From Corynebacterium aquilae DSM 44791 (GTDB lineage: Bacteria > Actinomycetota > Actinomycetes > Mycobacteriales > Mycobacteriaceae), in NCBI RefSeq assembly GCF_001941445.1, contig NZ_CP009245.1, positions 333,992 through 397,991 on the forward strand: a DNA stretch of 64,000 nt, read 5' to 3'. The notes beneath the pieces are model-generated. The model saw only the letters and a list, made by a program, of their open reading frames with translations, was not told where the DNA came from and made no database searches. Both the position numbers and the translations under genes were made by a program. Positions within the stretch are counted from its first letter, which is position 1, and every line of letters begins with the position of its first letter. Shown piece by piece: positions 15,170 through 23,739 of this stretch.

Positions 15170-16830
15170 CTTCCACCCCGCAGCAACCCACCTCCGTTCT
15201 CCGCGCCATCACCGTCGTCAACGAACTGCTGCGGGCAGGAACCACCGACGTCTTCCTCTGCCCCGGCAGCCGCAACGCGCCCCTATCGCTCGCACTAGCC
15301 GCCGCCAGTGGCATCACCCTGCACACCCGACTCGACGAGCGCAGCGCCTCCTTCGCCGCACTGGGCATGGCGCGCGTCCAACACCGCCACGTCGCCATCG
15401 TCATGACCTCCGGCACCGCCGTCGCCAACGCCATGCCCGCCATGATCGAAGCGCACTACGCCGACATCCCGCTCGTCGTCATCTCCGCCGACCGCCCCGC
15501 CCGACTCCACGGCACCGGCGCCTCCCAAACCATCGAACAAGCACAACTGTTCCACGGCTACGCCCACGAAATCACCATCGACGCCACCGCCGATATCGAC
15601 GCCACCGCAGCCGCCACCGCGGCCGCCCTGGCCGCCGCCCCCCGCGTCCACCTCAACATCGAATTCGACGAACCGCTCGTCGGCACCGAACTACCCACCG
15701 CCGCCGACTACACCGCCAACACGCCCCCACGCCACGCCCCGCGACGCTGGGACACCGACCACGGCACCACCACCATCGACCTGAGCGAGAACACCCTCGT
15801 CATCGCCGGCGACGGCGCCTTTGATGTCCCCGGACTCGAAGACGTGCCCACCATCGCCGAACCCTCCGCCCCCGCCCCCTACCGGCCCATCCACCCACTA
15901 GCCGCAGCCTTTTTCACCAAAGAATCCATCTCCGCCGAAGGCTACGTCGTCAACACCAAACCCCGCCGCATCATCATCGTCGGGCACCCCACCCTGCACC
16001 GCAGCGTGCTCACACTCATCACCGACCCCGACATCGACATCGTCGTCCTCAGCCGATCCGCCGAAATCACCCGCCCGGAAGGCCGCGACGTCACCGTCGC
16101 CAGCAGGCTTACCGTCACAGGAGAAATCGACAAACAATGGCTGAAAATCTGCGAAGCAGCCAGCGGACTAGGCGCCGGCAGCGTGCGCGACACCCTCGAA
16201 GATGACGCCTACGGCTTCACCGGACTCCACGCCGCGGCAGCCGTGGCCGACACCCTCGGCGACGGCGACACCCTCCTCATCGGCGCCTCCAACCCCGTAC
16301 GCGACATGAGCCTGGTCGGCCTCCCCTTCAGCGGAGTCGCCACCCACACCCCCCGCGGCGCCGCCGGCATCGACGGCACCGTCTCCCAAGCCTTCGGCAT
16401 CGCACTGGCCACCCAACAACTCCACCCCGGTGAGCTGCGCGCCCCCCGCACCATCGCCCTGCTCGGCGACGTCACCTTCCTCCACGACATCGGCGGCCTA
16501 CTCACCCCCACCAACAGCCCCCGCCCCAACAACCTCACCATCGTCGTCGCCAACGACAACGGCGGCGGCATCTTTGAAACCCTCGAAGTCGGCGCCGACC
16601 CCCTGCGCGAACACTTCGAACAATGCTTCGGCACCCCCCACAACACCACCATCGCAGCACTATGCGACGCCTACGGCATCACCCACCACAAAGCCGAAAA
16701 CCTCCGCGAACTCATCGACGCGCTCATCGACACCACCGACATCGGTGACGGCATCACCGTCATCGAAGCCGTCGTCACCCGCGACACCCGCCGCGCACTC
16801 CACCAAGCACTCGCCCAGAAAGTGCACTAA
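15166..16830 (+). CDS. menD: SEPHCHC synthase MenD (thiamine diphosphate enzyme)
   Basis: A 554-residue thiamine-diphosphate enzyme that condenses isochorismate with 2-oxoglutarate, the first committed step to menaquinone. The N-terminal domain shows FLCPGSRNAPLSLAL and LDERSASFAALGMA (the Glu activating thiamine). MTSGTAVANAMPA and ISADRPARLHGTGASQT are MenD-typical. The C-terminal cofactor site reads LLGDVTFLHDIGGLL with VVANDNGGGIFETL. ATG 15166 overlaps the menC stop. The next start codon follows the stop directly, so menC-menD-DUF3592 form one unit. Confidence 0.95.
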   Translation: MTSTPQQPTSVLRAITVVNELLRAGTTDVFLCPGSRNAPLSLALAAASGITLHTRLDERSASFAALGMARVQHRHVAIVMTSGTAVANAMPAMIEAHYADIPLVVISADRPARLHGTGASQTIEQAQLFHGYAHEITIDATADIDATAAATAAALAAAPRVHLNIEFDEPLVGTELPTAADYTANTPPRHAPRRWDTDHGTTTIDLSENTLVIAGDGAFDVPGLEDVPTIAEPSAPAPYRPIHPLAAAFFTKESISAEGYVVNTKPRRIIIVGHPTLHRSVLTLITDPDIDIVVLSRSAEITRPEGRDVTVASRLTVTGEIDKQWLKICEAASGLGAGSVRDTLEDDAYGFTGLHAAAAVADTLGDGDTLLIGASNPVRDMSLVGLPFSGVATHTPRGAAGIDGTVSQAFGIALATQQLHPGELRAPRTIALLGDVTFLHDIGGLLTPTNSPRPNNLTIVVANDNGGGIFETLEVGADPLREHFEQCFGTPHNTTIAALCDAYGITHHKAENLRELIDALIDTTDIGDGITVIEAVVTRDTRRALHQALAQKVH

Positions 16831-17250
16831 ATGCGCGTCCTAGCATCACGACGATTCCGGCAAATCATCTGGGGGCTCTACATCACCAGCCTGGTGTGCG
16901 CCCTCTGCCTCATCCTCGGGCCACTGATCAACGACCATAAAATCGCCTCCAACCAAGGACGCGCCCTCGCCCGAGTGATCGCCGTGACCGACCTGCGCAC
17001 CACCATCGACTACCAGGACGAAACCGGACAATTCCACACCCCACCCGAAGGGGTGCTGTACCCTGGCAATCTCGGACCGGGCCAACTCGTGTGGGTCAAC
17101 TACTCCAAAGACAACCCGGACCTCGTCAAAGTAGAAGGTCGCACCTGGCGACTCGCCCTCATCCCCGCAGGATCCGTCGCCCTGAGCAGCACCATCATCG
17201 CCGCAATTGTGATAAGCATCTCAAAGCGGATGGCTAAAAAGCTCACGTAA
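16831..17250 (+). CDS. DUF3592-type membrane protein
   Basis: A 139-residue protein whose ATG directly abuts the menD stop codon. It has two membrane segments (residues ~10-30 and ~112-130) separated by an extracytoplasmic beta-rich domain. That domain contains YQDETGQFHTPPE and GQLVWVNYSKDNPDLVKVEG, the value-string pattern of DUF3592 proteins. A homologue between the men and mannosyltransferase genes is a common actinobacterial arrangement. The function is unknown. Confidence 0.8.
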   Translation: MRVLASRRFRQIIWGLYITSLVCALCLILGPLINDHKIASNQGRALARVIAVTDLRTTIDYQDETGQFHTPPEGVLYPGNLGPGQLVWVNYSKDNPDLVKVEGRTWRLALIPAGSVALSSTIIAAIVISISKRMAKKLT

Positions 17251-17286
17251 GGTGGTCGGCGAAGATGATAACGAATGTGAGTAAAC

Positions 17287-18429
17287 GTGAGAGTAGTCGT
17301 CGTCGCTGAATCATTTCTTCCCAACATCAACGGAGTCACCAACTCCGTCCTCCGGGTACTAGAACACCTCAAAGCAAACGGCCACGAAGCCCTCGTCATC
17401 GCCCCAGGCGCCCGCGACTTCGAAGAAGAAGTACCGGACTACCTCGGCTTCGACATCGTCCGCGTCCCCACCATCATGGTGCCGCTGATCAACTCACTAC
17501 CCGTCGGCGTCCCCACCATGGCAGTCACCCAAGCCATGAAAACCTTCAAACCCGACGTCGTCCACCTCGCCTCCCCCTTCGTGCTCGGCGCCGCCGGCGC
17601 CCGCGCCGCCCGCCAACTCAAAATCCCCGCCATCGCCGTCTACCAAACCGACGTCGCCGGCTTCGCGTTGCGCTACCGACTCTCCGCCCTCGTCAACGCC
17701 TCCTGGGAATGGACCCGCACCCTCCACAACAGCTGTGCCCGCACCCTCGCCCCCAGCTCCGTCACCATCGCCGAACTCGAAAACCACGGCGTCCGCAACA
17801 TCTACCACTGGGGACGCGGCGTCAACGCCGAACAATTCCACCCCAAGCGCCGCGACGAACACCTCCGCGCCACCTGGGACCCCACCGGCGCCAAAAAAAT
17901 CGTCGGCTACGTCGGCCGCCTCGCCGCCGAAAAAGGCGTCACCCGCCTTCAAGCCCTCGCCCACCGCGACGACATCCAACTGGTCATCGTCGGCGACGGG
18001 CCCGAACGCGTCGAACTCGAAAACCTCCTCCCCACCGCCGTTTTCACCGGCGCCCTCGGCGGCATCGAACTCGCCCGCGCCTACGCCAGCCTCGACGTCT
18101 TCGTCCACACCGGAGAATTCGAAACCTTCTGCCAAGCAGTACAAGAAGCCCTCGCCTCCGGCGTACCCGCCATCGCCCCCAACTCCGGCGGCCCCATCGA
18201 CCTGATCACCCCCGGCGTCGACGGCGAACTCCTCGACGTCGAAACCTTCACCGCCGAACTGCCCGACGCCATCGACTTCATCACCGACCCCGTCCGCTAC
18301 GACCGCATGGTCGCCGCCGCCCGGCAAAGCATCAAAGGCCGCACCTGGGACTCCCTATGCCGCCAACTCATGCGCCACTACCAGGAAGTCATCGACCAGC
18401 CCGTCCTCCGCCGCCGCCACGCCGTGTAA
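17287..18429 (+). CDS. mgtA: GDP-mannose-dependent alpha-mannosyltransferase (MgtA-like, GT4)
   Basis: A 380-residue GT-B glycosyltransferase of family 4. It opens with [19 protein letters not shown], the donor domain shows [14 protein letters not shown], and the nucleotide-binding E-x7-E motif appears in [20 protein letters not shown]. Its gene context (menD, DUF3592, then this gene, then the menaquinone methyltransferase) is that of mycobacterial and corynebacterial MgtA. MgtA mannosylates glucuronosyl-diacylglycerol for lipomannan-type glycolipids. GTG 17287 is the start. The exact acceptor is inferred from context. Confidence 0.85.
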   Translation: MRVVVVAESFLPNINGVTNSVLRVLEHLKANGHEALVIAPGARDFEEEVPDYLGFDIVRVPTIMVPLINSLPVGVPTMAVTQAMKTFKPDVVHLASPFVLGAAGARAARQLKIPAIAVYQTDVAGFALRYRLSALVNASWEWTRTLHNSCARTLAPSSVTIAELENHGVRNIYHWGRGVNAEQFHPKRRDEHLRATWDPTGAKKIVGYVGRLAAEKGVTRLQALAHRDDIQLVIVGDGPERVELENLLPTAVFTGALGGIELARAYASLDVFVHTGEFETFCQAVQEALASGVPAIAPNSGGPIDLITPGVDGELLDVETFTAELPDAIDFITDPVRYDRMVAAARQSIKGRTWDSLCRQLMRHYQEVIDQPVLRRRHAV

Positions 18430-18440
18430 CGTCTAAAAGC

Positions 18441-19130
18441 GTGTCAAAGGCAAACCTGGATAAACAGCCCAAAGAAGTCGCCCGCATGTTTGACGGGGTC
18501 GGCAAAAACTACGACCTCACCAACACCGTCCTGTCCTTCGGACAAGACCGCATGTGGCGCCGCCGCACCCGCGAACGACTCGACCTTAAGCCCGGCGAAA
18601 AAGTCCTCGACCTCGCCGCCGGCACAGCCGTATCCACCGAAGAACTCACCAAATCCGGCGCCTGGGTCGTCGCCTGCGACTTCTCCCAAGGCATGCTCGC
18701 CGCCGGCGCCCACCGCGACGTTCCCAAAACCGTCGGCGACGGCATGCACCTACCCTTCGCCGACAACACTTTTGATGCCGTCACCATCAGCTTCGGGCTG
18801 CGCAACATCCACGACTTCAGGGCCGGGCTCAAAGAACTCCTCCGCGTCACCAAACCCGGCGGACGCATGGTCATTGCCGAATTCTCCACCCCCGTGGTGC
18901 CGGTATTTTCCACCATCTACAAGGAATACCTGATGCGCGCCCTGCCCATGGTCGCTCGCGCGGTGTCCTCTAACCCGGAGGCCTACGAGTATCTCGCTGA
19001 GAGCATTCGCGCGTGGCCGAACCAGGAAGAGCTTGCCCAGACGATCCGCGAATGCGGTTGGCAGGAGGTCGGCTGGCAGAACCTGACCTTCGGGATTACC
19101 GCCCTGCACGCGGCGACGAAACCTGCCTAA
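18441..19130 (+). CDS. menG: Demethylmenaquinone methyltransferase (UbiE/MenG)
   Basis: A 229-residue class I SAM methyltransferase that methylates demethylmenaquinone, the last step of menaquinone synthesis. UbiE signatures are visible: [18 protein letters not shown], the SAM loop [28 protein letters not shown], and [20 protein letters not shown] 18441 begins 11 bp after mgtA. A strong terminator follows. Together with menA, menE, menB, menC and menD it nearly completes the classical pathway within this window; menF is not seen here. Confidence 0.93.
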   Translation: MSKANLDKQPKEVARMFDGVGKNYDLTNTVLSFGQDRMWRRRTRERLDLKPGEKVLDLAAGTAVSTEELTKSGAWVVACDFSQGMLAAGAHRDVPKTVGDGMHLPFADNTFDAVTISFGLRNIHDFRAGLKELLRVTKPGGRMVIAEFSTPVVPVFSTIYKEYLMRALPMVARAVSSNPEAYEYLAESIRAWPNQEELAQTIRECGWQEVGWQNLTFGITALHAATKPA

Positions 19131-19140
19131 GACGAACGAA

Positions 19141-19174
19141 AGCCACCCACCAAGACGAACGTGGGTGGCTTTTT
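19141..19174. terminator. Bidirectional terminator after menG
   Basis: AGCCACCCAC (19141-19150) and GTGGGTGGCT (19161-19170) form a perfect 10-bp stem followed by TTTTT. It lies between convergent genes and also has A residues on its left, so it may serve both. Confidence 0.85.
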
Positions 19175-19199
19175 GCATCCCCCGGGGAAAACGGTTGGG

Positions 19200-19592
19200 C
19201 TAAGCAATCTTGAGGATCTGTTCCCTTGAACAGTTCTCCCGGTGAATGCGGCCGAACGCGTGCCCAGCAAGGGCGCCCAAAGCACCCACGATGATCGCAA
19301 TCAAGGGGCTGGTGACGTCGAAAAAGCCCACGAAAATCATGCTCGCAGCGCCAGCGGCGATTGCGGGGATGAAAACCCATCGCCAGGCAAAGCCAGCACG
19401 GAAACAATCCCAATAGGACACACCGAACACGACTAGGGGATAGACAAACCACAAGAACCCATACAGCAGCAGGTGCTTCGTTGTGATCGGTGCAAGAGTA
19501 ATGATTCCCAGCGCAATGACCGAGATGACGCACGCGACTGCTAGCGGCCACCATGACCGCGAACGCGGTCGCCTGGTAGGGGTTGGTGACAT
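19200..19592 (-). CDS. Four-pass membrane protein, unknown function
   Basis: A 130-residue protein with an Arg/Pro-rich N-terminus (about residues 3-12), four predicted membrane helices, and a short charged C-terminus (RIHRENCSREQIL). I recognise no named family. ATG 19592 is preceded by AAGGAG at good spacing. It lies downstream of the MenJ-like reductase gene on the same strand, about 90 bp away. Confidence 0.7.
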   Translation of the reverse strand: MSPTPTRRPRSRSWWPLAVACVISVIALGIITLAPITTKHLLLYGFLWFVYPLVVFGVSYWDCFRAGFAWRWVFIPAIAAGAASMIFVGFFDVTSPLIAIIVGALGALAGHAFGRIHRENCSREQILKIA

Positions 19593-19685
19593 TGCTGTGC
19601 TCCTTGCTTTTGACGCGTTGGGGGCATCATTGAGCCTAGTTGACCCACGACTGCCTAGGGGCTGCTTTGTTTGTGAGTGAACAAG

Positions 19686-20930
19686 CTAGGAAGAAGCTGT
19701 CGACCAGAGTTCCTGGTCTGTCATCGTCGCCCGACCCGCAATCTTCCATAGGCGGGCGACGAGGTCTCGATCGTCTTCCGTCACCAAATTGCCCATCAGG
19801 CGTGCGGCTGCAGGCATGATGAGTTTTGCTTGAGGGCCGCGCAGGGCGAGAGGGCCTGCGAGAGGAAGAAAACGCCGCACGGTCAGTAGCGTCGCTAGCG
19901 AACGCGCCAGTGTGAAGGCTTCCCCGTAGGCCGCACGCAAAGCATCCGGCCACACGAGTGTGAGATCCGCGTGCGGCTGCGCATCGATGATGGTGGCGGC
20001 CATGCGCGCAGTCTCCAGGCCATAGTCGATGCCTTCACCATTGAGGGGATTCACACACGCCGCGGCATCGCCGATGAGAACCCAGTTGCGACCAGCAACA
20101 TTGGACACGGCGCCTCCCATGGGGAGAAGCGCGGATGCGACCTTTTCAGGTTCGCCGAAGTTCCACTCAGTGGCCAGGGTTGAGGCATAGAAATGCAAGA
20201 CCTTTTTGGTGTTGATGTGCGAAGGGCGTTTGGTTGTCGACAAGGCGCCGCAGCCAACATTCGCGTAGCCATCACCCAGGGGAAACACCCATCCGTAGCC
20301 GGGGTGGGTTTCGCCTTTTTCGTCCTTGAGCTCAAGGTGGGAATGAATCCACGGCTCCTCACTGCGGGGTGTGGTGCAGTAGGAACGAGCCGCGATGCCG
20401 TACACATGATTGCGATGCCACGTGCGCCCCAACTTCTTGCCAAAAGTGCTGCGCACGCCGTCTGCGACGATGACGTGACTGGGGTGTGCGACCCACTCGC
20501 CAGTAGTCCCGGCGAGAGTAACCGCGCTGAGGCGATCCCCAGTGAACTCCGACTCGGTCGCGGTGGTACCGGGGTGAAAATCGACATTGGGGTGATCGGC
20601 TGCAGTGCTGCAGAGCAAGGCGTCGAAAGAGGTGCGGCGCATCGCCGAGCCAACAGCTCCGAAGGCAGTTTCGGGCCACGGGCAGGTGGTAGAGCCTCCA
20701 AAGCCGTGGAGCTTGAGTCCCTTGTTGCGGTATCCGGAGCCAACTTCTTCGCCGAAACCAAGCTCTCTTAACGCGTGCATGGCGCGGGGAGTCAACCCAT
20801 CGCCACACGTCTTGTCCCTGGGGAAAGAAGCGGAATCCACAAGGTCTACGTGGTGGCCCAAGCGGGCTGCCCACAGGGCTGCAGCTGAGCCAGCAGGGCC
20901 GGCACCGATGACGAGAATGTTGGCGGTCAT
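19686..20930 (-). CDS. FAD-dependent geranylgeranyl reductase family oxidoreductase (MenJ-like)
   Basis: A 414-residue flavoprotein. NILVIGAGPAGSAAALWAA is the N-terminal dinucleotide-binding site, SFPRDKTCGDGLTPRAM is the family signature loop, and VLIGDAAACVNPLNGEGIDYGLE is the second FAD motif. Relatives saturate isoprenoid chains; mycobacterial MenJ reduces one double bond of menaquinone-9. Context beside men genes and a polyprenyl synthase fits a beta-dihydromenaquinone role, but substrate is inferred. ATG 20930 is 7 nt after CACAAT (leaderless); ATG 20939 would lie inside that -10. Confidence 0.88.
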   Translation of the reverse strand: MTANILVIGAGPAGSAAALWAARLGHHVDLVDSASFPRDKTCGDGLTPRAMHALRELGFGEEVGSGYRNKGLKLHGFGGSTTCPWPETAFGAVGSAMRRTSFDALLCSTAADHPNVDFHPGTTATESEFTGDRLSAVTLAGTTGEWVAHPSHVIVADGVRSTFGKKLGRTWHRNHVYGIAARSYCTTPRSEEPWIHSHLELKDEKGETHPGYGWVFPLGDGYANVGCGALSTTKRPSHINTKKVLHFYASTLATEWNFGEPEKVASALLPMGGAVSNVAGRNWVLIGDAAACVNPLNGEGIDYGLETARMAATIIDAQPHADLTLVWPDALRAAYGEAFTLARSLATLLTVRRFLPLAGPLALRGPQAKLIMPAAARLMGNLVTEDDRDLVARLWKIAGRATMTDQELWSTASS

Positions 20931-20937
20931 GCACACC

Positions 20938-20943
20938 ATTGTG
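20938..20943 (-). promoter_or_regulatory. -10 hexamer for leaderless MenJ-like gene
   Basis: CACAAT on the minus strand lies 7 nt upstream of ATG 20930. Confidence 0.45.
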
Positions 20944-21054
20944 GCAACCGCGACACGACGAGGGCACCCCGGGGTGCAGCTGTGTAGGGTGTTGGGCTAC
21001 CGTTAACGGCAGCAACGACTGTCCACGCTTTCACGCAAAAGAGGAAATCCACGG

Positions 21055-22047
21055 ATGAGCAGCACCCCCAGGGTCGAACTCGGTGACGAGCACCTAGACG
21101 CCACCATTGCTTCCGGAATGGACGCCGTTGAGGAAGAACTCCGACGCGTGCTCAGCGAAGGTGCCGACTTCGTCACTGACAAGGTCATGCACCTGGCTGC
21201 CGCAGGTGGTAAGCGTTTTCGCCCCATGTTCGCCCTCTTGGCATCCCAATACGGCACCAACCCGGGAAGCCGTGAAGTCATCGAGGCTGCCGTCGTCGTC
21301 GAAATGACGCACCTTGCGACTCTCTACCACGACGACGTCATGGACGAGGCTGACCGGCGCCGTGGCGTGCCCTCCGCAAACGCCCGCTGGAGCAATTCCG
21401 TGGCGATCCTCGCCGGCGACTTCCTCCTCGCCAAAGCCTCCGCCATCATGGCCCAGCTCGGTACACAAACCGTCGCCCACTTCGCCGAAACCTTCGGCGA
21501 ACTCGTCACCGGCCAAATGCGCGAAACCATCGGACCCGGCGACGGAGACCCCGTCGCCCACTACATGGCGGTCATCAAAGAAAAAACCGGTGTGCTCATC
21601 GCTTCCGCCGGATACCTCGGTGGACTCCACGGCAAAGCCTCCCCCGAACACACCGCCGCGCTGCAAAGCTACGGCCACAACATCGGCATGGTTTTCCAGA
21701 TCGTCGACGACATCATCGACATCTTCTCCACCGCCCAAGAATCCGGCAAAGTGCCCGGCACAGACCTGCGCGAAGGCGTGCTCACCCTGCCGGTTCTCTA
21801 CGCCCTGCAAGAAGACACCCCCATCGGTGAAGAGCTCCGCGGCCTGTTGACCGGGCCCCTGGACAACGACGCCGACGTCGAACGAGCACTCAGCCTCCTT
21901 GAGCGCTCCACCGGCCGTGACAAAGCCCTGGCAGACGTCCAGCGCTACCTCACCGCCGCAGAGGCCGACCTTGCACAGCTGCCGGACGGCCCCGCCACAG
22001 ACGCCCTCTACAAGCTCGCCCGCTTCACTGCCGCCCGCGTCGGCTAA
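21055..22047 (+). CDS. Polyprenyl diphosphate synthase (menaquinone side chain)
   Basis: A 330-residue trans-isoprenyl diphosphate synthase with both aspartate-rich motifs, LYHDDVMDEADRRRG near residue 95 and FQIVDDIIDIF near 220. GGKRFRPMFALLAS is the substrate-binding KxxRP segment. The homologue beside menJ in mycobacteria is GrcC1, and HepT or IspB are common names. It presumably makes the octa- or nonaprenyl tail used by MenA. ATG 21055 follows GAGGAAA. The chain length cannot be read with confidence. Confidence 0.9.
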   Translation: MSSTPRVELGDEHLDATIASGMDAVEEELRRVLSEGADFVTDKVMHLAAAGGKRFRPMFALLASQYGTNPGSREVIEAAVVVEMTHLATLYHDDVMDEADRRRGVPSANARWSNSVAILAGDFLLAKASAIMAQLGTQTVAHFAETFGELVTGQMRETIGPGDGDPVAHYMAVIKEKTGVLIASAGYLGGLHGKASPEHTAALQSYGHNIGMVFQIVDDIIDIFSTAQESGKVPGTDLREGVLTLPVLYALQEDTPIGEELRGLLTGPLDNDADVERALSLLERSTGRDKALADVQRYLTAAEADLAQLPDGPATDALYKLARFTAARVG

Positions 22048-22070
22048 AAAGGGGCCAATAACCAGGCGGT

Positions 22071-22101
22071 TTGCCAACCCATCAAGGGTTCGTAGTAGTA
22101 T
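22071..22101 (+). promoter_or_regulatory. Promoter of tRNA-Tyr
   Basis: TTGCCA (22071-22076) is followed 16-19 bp later by TAGTAG/TAGTAT (22093-22101), 23 bp before the tRNA 5' end. Confidence 0.6.
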
Positions 22102-22123
22102 CAAACGCCGTACCCCGGTACAC

Positions 22124-22208
22124 GCCAGGTTGCCCGAGCGGCCAAAGGGAGCGGACTGTAAATCCGCCGGCATTGCCTACGTTGGTTCGAATCCATCACC
22201 TGGCACCA
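22124..22208 (+). tRNA. tRNA-Tyr (GTA)
   Basis: Acceptor arms GCCAGGT (22124-22130) and ACCTGGC (22198-22204) pair perfectly, followed by discriminator A and an encoded CCA (22206-22208). The anticodon loop reads CTGTAAA, giving GTA. A long variable arm and the GGTTCGAATCC T-arm fit a type II tRNA-Tyr. Confidence 0.95.
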
Positions 22209-22213
22209 CAACA

Positions 22214-22247
22214 AGCCCGTCCAAGATTTTCTTGGGCGGGCTTTTTG
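22214..22247 (+). terminator. Terminator after tRNA-Tyr
   Basis: AGCCCGTCCAAGA (22214-22226) pairs with TCTTGGGCGGGCT (22230-22242) and is followed by TTTTTG. Confidence 0.85.
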
Positions 22248-22258
22248 TTTCCCCACTC

Positions 22259-22266
22259 CAGCTCCG
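22259..22266. repeat. Target-site duplication, left copy
   Basis: CAGCTCCG lies immediately outside the left inverted repeat and is repeated exactly at 23703-23710. Confidence 0.85.
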
Positions 22267-22290
22267 GGGTTATGCGACAAAATGTGTGTC
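22267..22290 (+). repeat. IS left terminal inverted repeat
   Basis: 24 bp, identical to the reverse complement of 23679-23702. Confidence 0.9.
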
Positions 22291-22308
22291 TTTCCCGGCG
22301 TGTCGCGC

Positions 22309-22328
22309 TATGCGACAAAATGTGTGTC
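22309..22328 (+). repeat. Internal direct copy of the IS end
   Basis: Twenty bases identical to 22271-22290, offset by 38 bp inside the left end of the IS, in the same orientation. No such second copy is seen at the right end. Confidence 0.85.
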
Positions 22329-22358
22329 CGGACCTGCTGGGTGGGCCGTTTGTTGTTG

Positions 22359-23552
22359 CTAGAAGTGGCCTTTACGGATGCCTAGGGAGTGTGTGTACTC
22401 CTGATCGATGCCATCATCGTAGGTAGCAGGACGACCATCATCGTTGGTGGTGTGTTCGGCTTGGGTGAGGGCTTTTGCTTTGACGAGTTGGCCCTTTCCC
22501 CATCGTTGCTGCCGGCCGATCGTTTGGGGATCGGCCGGCAGCTTTGTGTGTTGATATAGCCACCATTCGATGGCTTTGCGAAGGTATTCCCCGGTCAGGC
22601 CACGGTGGTCGCTGACTAGTTGTTTGAGTTGTCGGTTGATTCCTCCTTCGAGGCTGTTGTTGGATGCTTTGGCGATGGTGTCGGGGAAGCCTTCTGGGGG
22701 CGTGAGGTAGGCGAATAGCTGTCCGGTTTTGTTCAGTTCTGTCAGGCGTCTGTAGGTCCTGCGGGTGCGGTAGTGGGTGTACCAGTACACCCGGTTGTGG
22801 CGGAACTGTTTTGGTATCTGATCAGCGGGTACGTCTTTTTTGTAGGTCCGTTCGTTGAGAAAGTCGCAGAAGACCTCGCCATAGAGTGTGAGGTGTGCTG
22901 ACCAGGTGTTTGCTTGTTCTTGGGTGGTGATGGTGGGAAGGTCTTGGGCGAGTTTTAGCAGCGCGCGGCCGGCGGTGGTGCGGGGTTTGCGTGTGAGGTC
23001 GTTGATGCAGTTGCGGCGTACGTGGATTAGGCAGCGTTGAATTTTTGTGTCGGGCCAGAGTGCGGTGATGGCTTCGAGAGAGCCTCTGCATCCGTCGGTG
23101 GTCACGATGTGGGGTGCGTGCAGTTTTTCCAGTAGTGCTTTGTAGTCGTTGGTTGTTTCCCGTTTGCACCAGTGCCAGGTGATGACATGGGTGGCGTCGG
23201 CGGCGATGAGTAGGCATCCGATGGGTTTGAAGTAGGTGCCGTCGATGAAGATCTGATCGTGGATGGTGTGTTTGTCGATGGGGCAGGGGACGGCGATGAG
23301 CCAGAACAGGCGGAACCATCGTTCGAGGGTGCGGCGGCTGCGGTGAACATCTGTGGCGATGTCGGTCAGGCTGCGGTGGGTGGTGAGCCATGTGATGAAC
23401 AGTCGGAACCGTGCTGGTTGTTTGTCGTCTTCCCGGCAGATGGTTTCGCTGTATCCGCAGTTGGTGCACCGCCAGCGGGTGTTGTTTGCGCTGGTTGTGC
23501 CATTTTTTTTCATGGGTTTTCCGCAGTGTTGCGGGTGTTTTCTTGTGGCCAT
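22359..23552 (-). CDS. IS1249-like transposase
   Basis: A 397-residue transposase. The N-terminus has a zinc ribbon (CGKPMKKNG, then W-R-C-T-N-C-G-Y) followed by a helix-turn-helix (SLTDIATDVHRSRRTLERWF). The DDE-type catalytic domain begins at DQIFIDGTYFKPIG (first Asp), with IVTTDGCRG (second Asp) and C-L-I-H-V-R-R-N-C near the usual IS256-family C/H motif. NNSLEGGINRQLK supplies a late Glu. Length and ends agree with an intact, probably functional element. It ends 31 bp inside the internal repeat copy. Confidence 0.85.
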   Translation of the reverse strand: MATRKHPQHCGKPMKKNGTTSANNTRWRCTNCGYSETICREDDKQPARFRLFITWLTTHRSLTDIATDVHRSRRTLERWFRLFWLIAVPCPIDKHTIHDQIFIDGTYFKPIGCLLIAADATHVITWHWCKRETTNDYKALLEKLHAPHIVTTDGCRGSLEAITALWPDTKIQRCLIHVRRNCINDLTRKPRTTAGRALLKLAQDLPTITTQEQANTWSAHLTLYGEVFCDFLNERTYKKDVPADQIPKQFRHNRVYWYTHYRTRRTYRRLTELNKTGQLFAYLTPPEGFPDTIAKASNNSLEGGINRQLKQLVSDHRGLTGEYLRKAIEWWLYQHTKLPADPQTIGRQQRWGKGQLVKAKALTQAEHTTNDDGRPATYDDGIDQEYTHSLGIRKGHF

Positions 23553-23638
23553 GTTTTGGCCGTTACCACATGTCGGGCTTGGGTTGGGGGATTTAGCGTT
23601 GTGATGTTGTTTTGTGGTTTTTGGGGCACAAGATGGTG

Positions 23639-23666
23639 TTGATTGTGCTGGTCAGGTGCCTTAAAT
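23639..23666 (+). promoter_or_regulatory. Possible outward promoter at IS right end
   Basis: TTGATT (23639-23644) and TTAAAT (23661-23666) are 16 bp apart and point out of the IS toward the kinase gene at 23740. Match to consensus is only partial. Confidence 0.3.
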
Positions 23667-23678
23667 GGCACCCGTTTG

Positions 23679-23702
23679 GACACACATTTTGTCGCATAAC
23701 CC
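23679..23702 (-). repeat. IS right terminal inverted repeat
   Basis: 24 bp, exact reverse complement of the left end at 22267-22290. Confidence 0.9.
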
Positions 23703-23710
23703 CAGCTCCG
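23703..23710. repeat. Target-site duplication, right copy
   Basis: CAGCTCCG, identical to 22259-22266. It lies 29 bp before the kinase gene start. Confidence 0.85.
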
Positions 23711-23739
23711 CCGTCAGCAGACTGCGTTGAGGAGAATTC

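Larger units (their letters stand above)
22267..23702 (-). mobile_element. IS1249-like insertion sequence (IS256 family), complete
   Basis: A 1,436-bp element bounded by perfect 24-bp inverted repeats starting GGGTTATGCGACAAAATG and flanked by an 8-bp duplication CAGCTCCG. It carries one intact transposase on the minus strand. An 8-bp duplication is usual for IS256-type elements. The exact ends and matching duplication suggest a fairly recent insertion. Without the IS the site reads continuously from the tRNA-Tyr terminator region to the kinase gene at 23740. Confidence 0.85.

Noticed and set aside
22071..22426. Open frames across tRNA-Tyr and the IS left end
   Set aside because: They read through a tRNA, a terminator and an IS inverted repeat.
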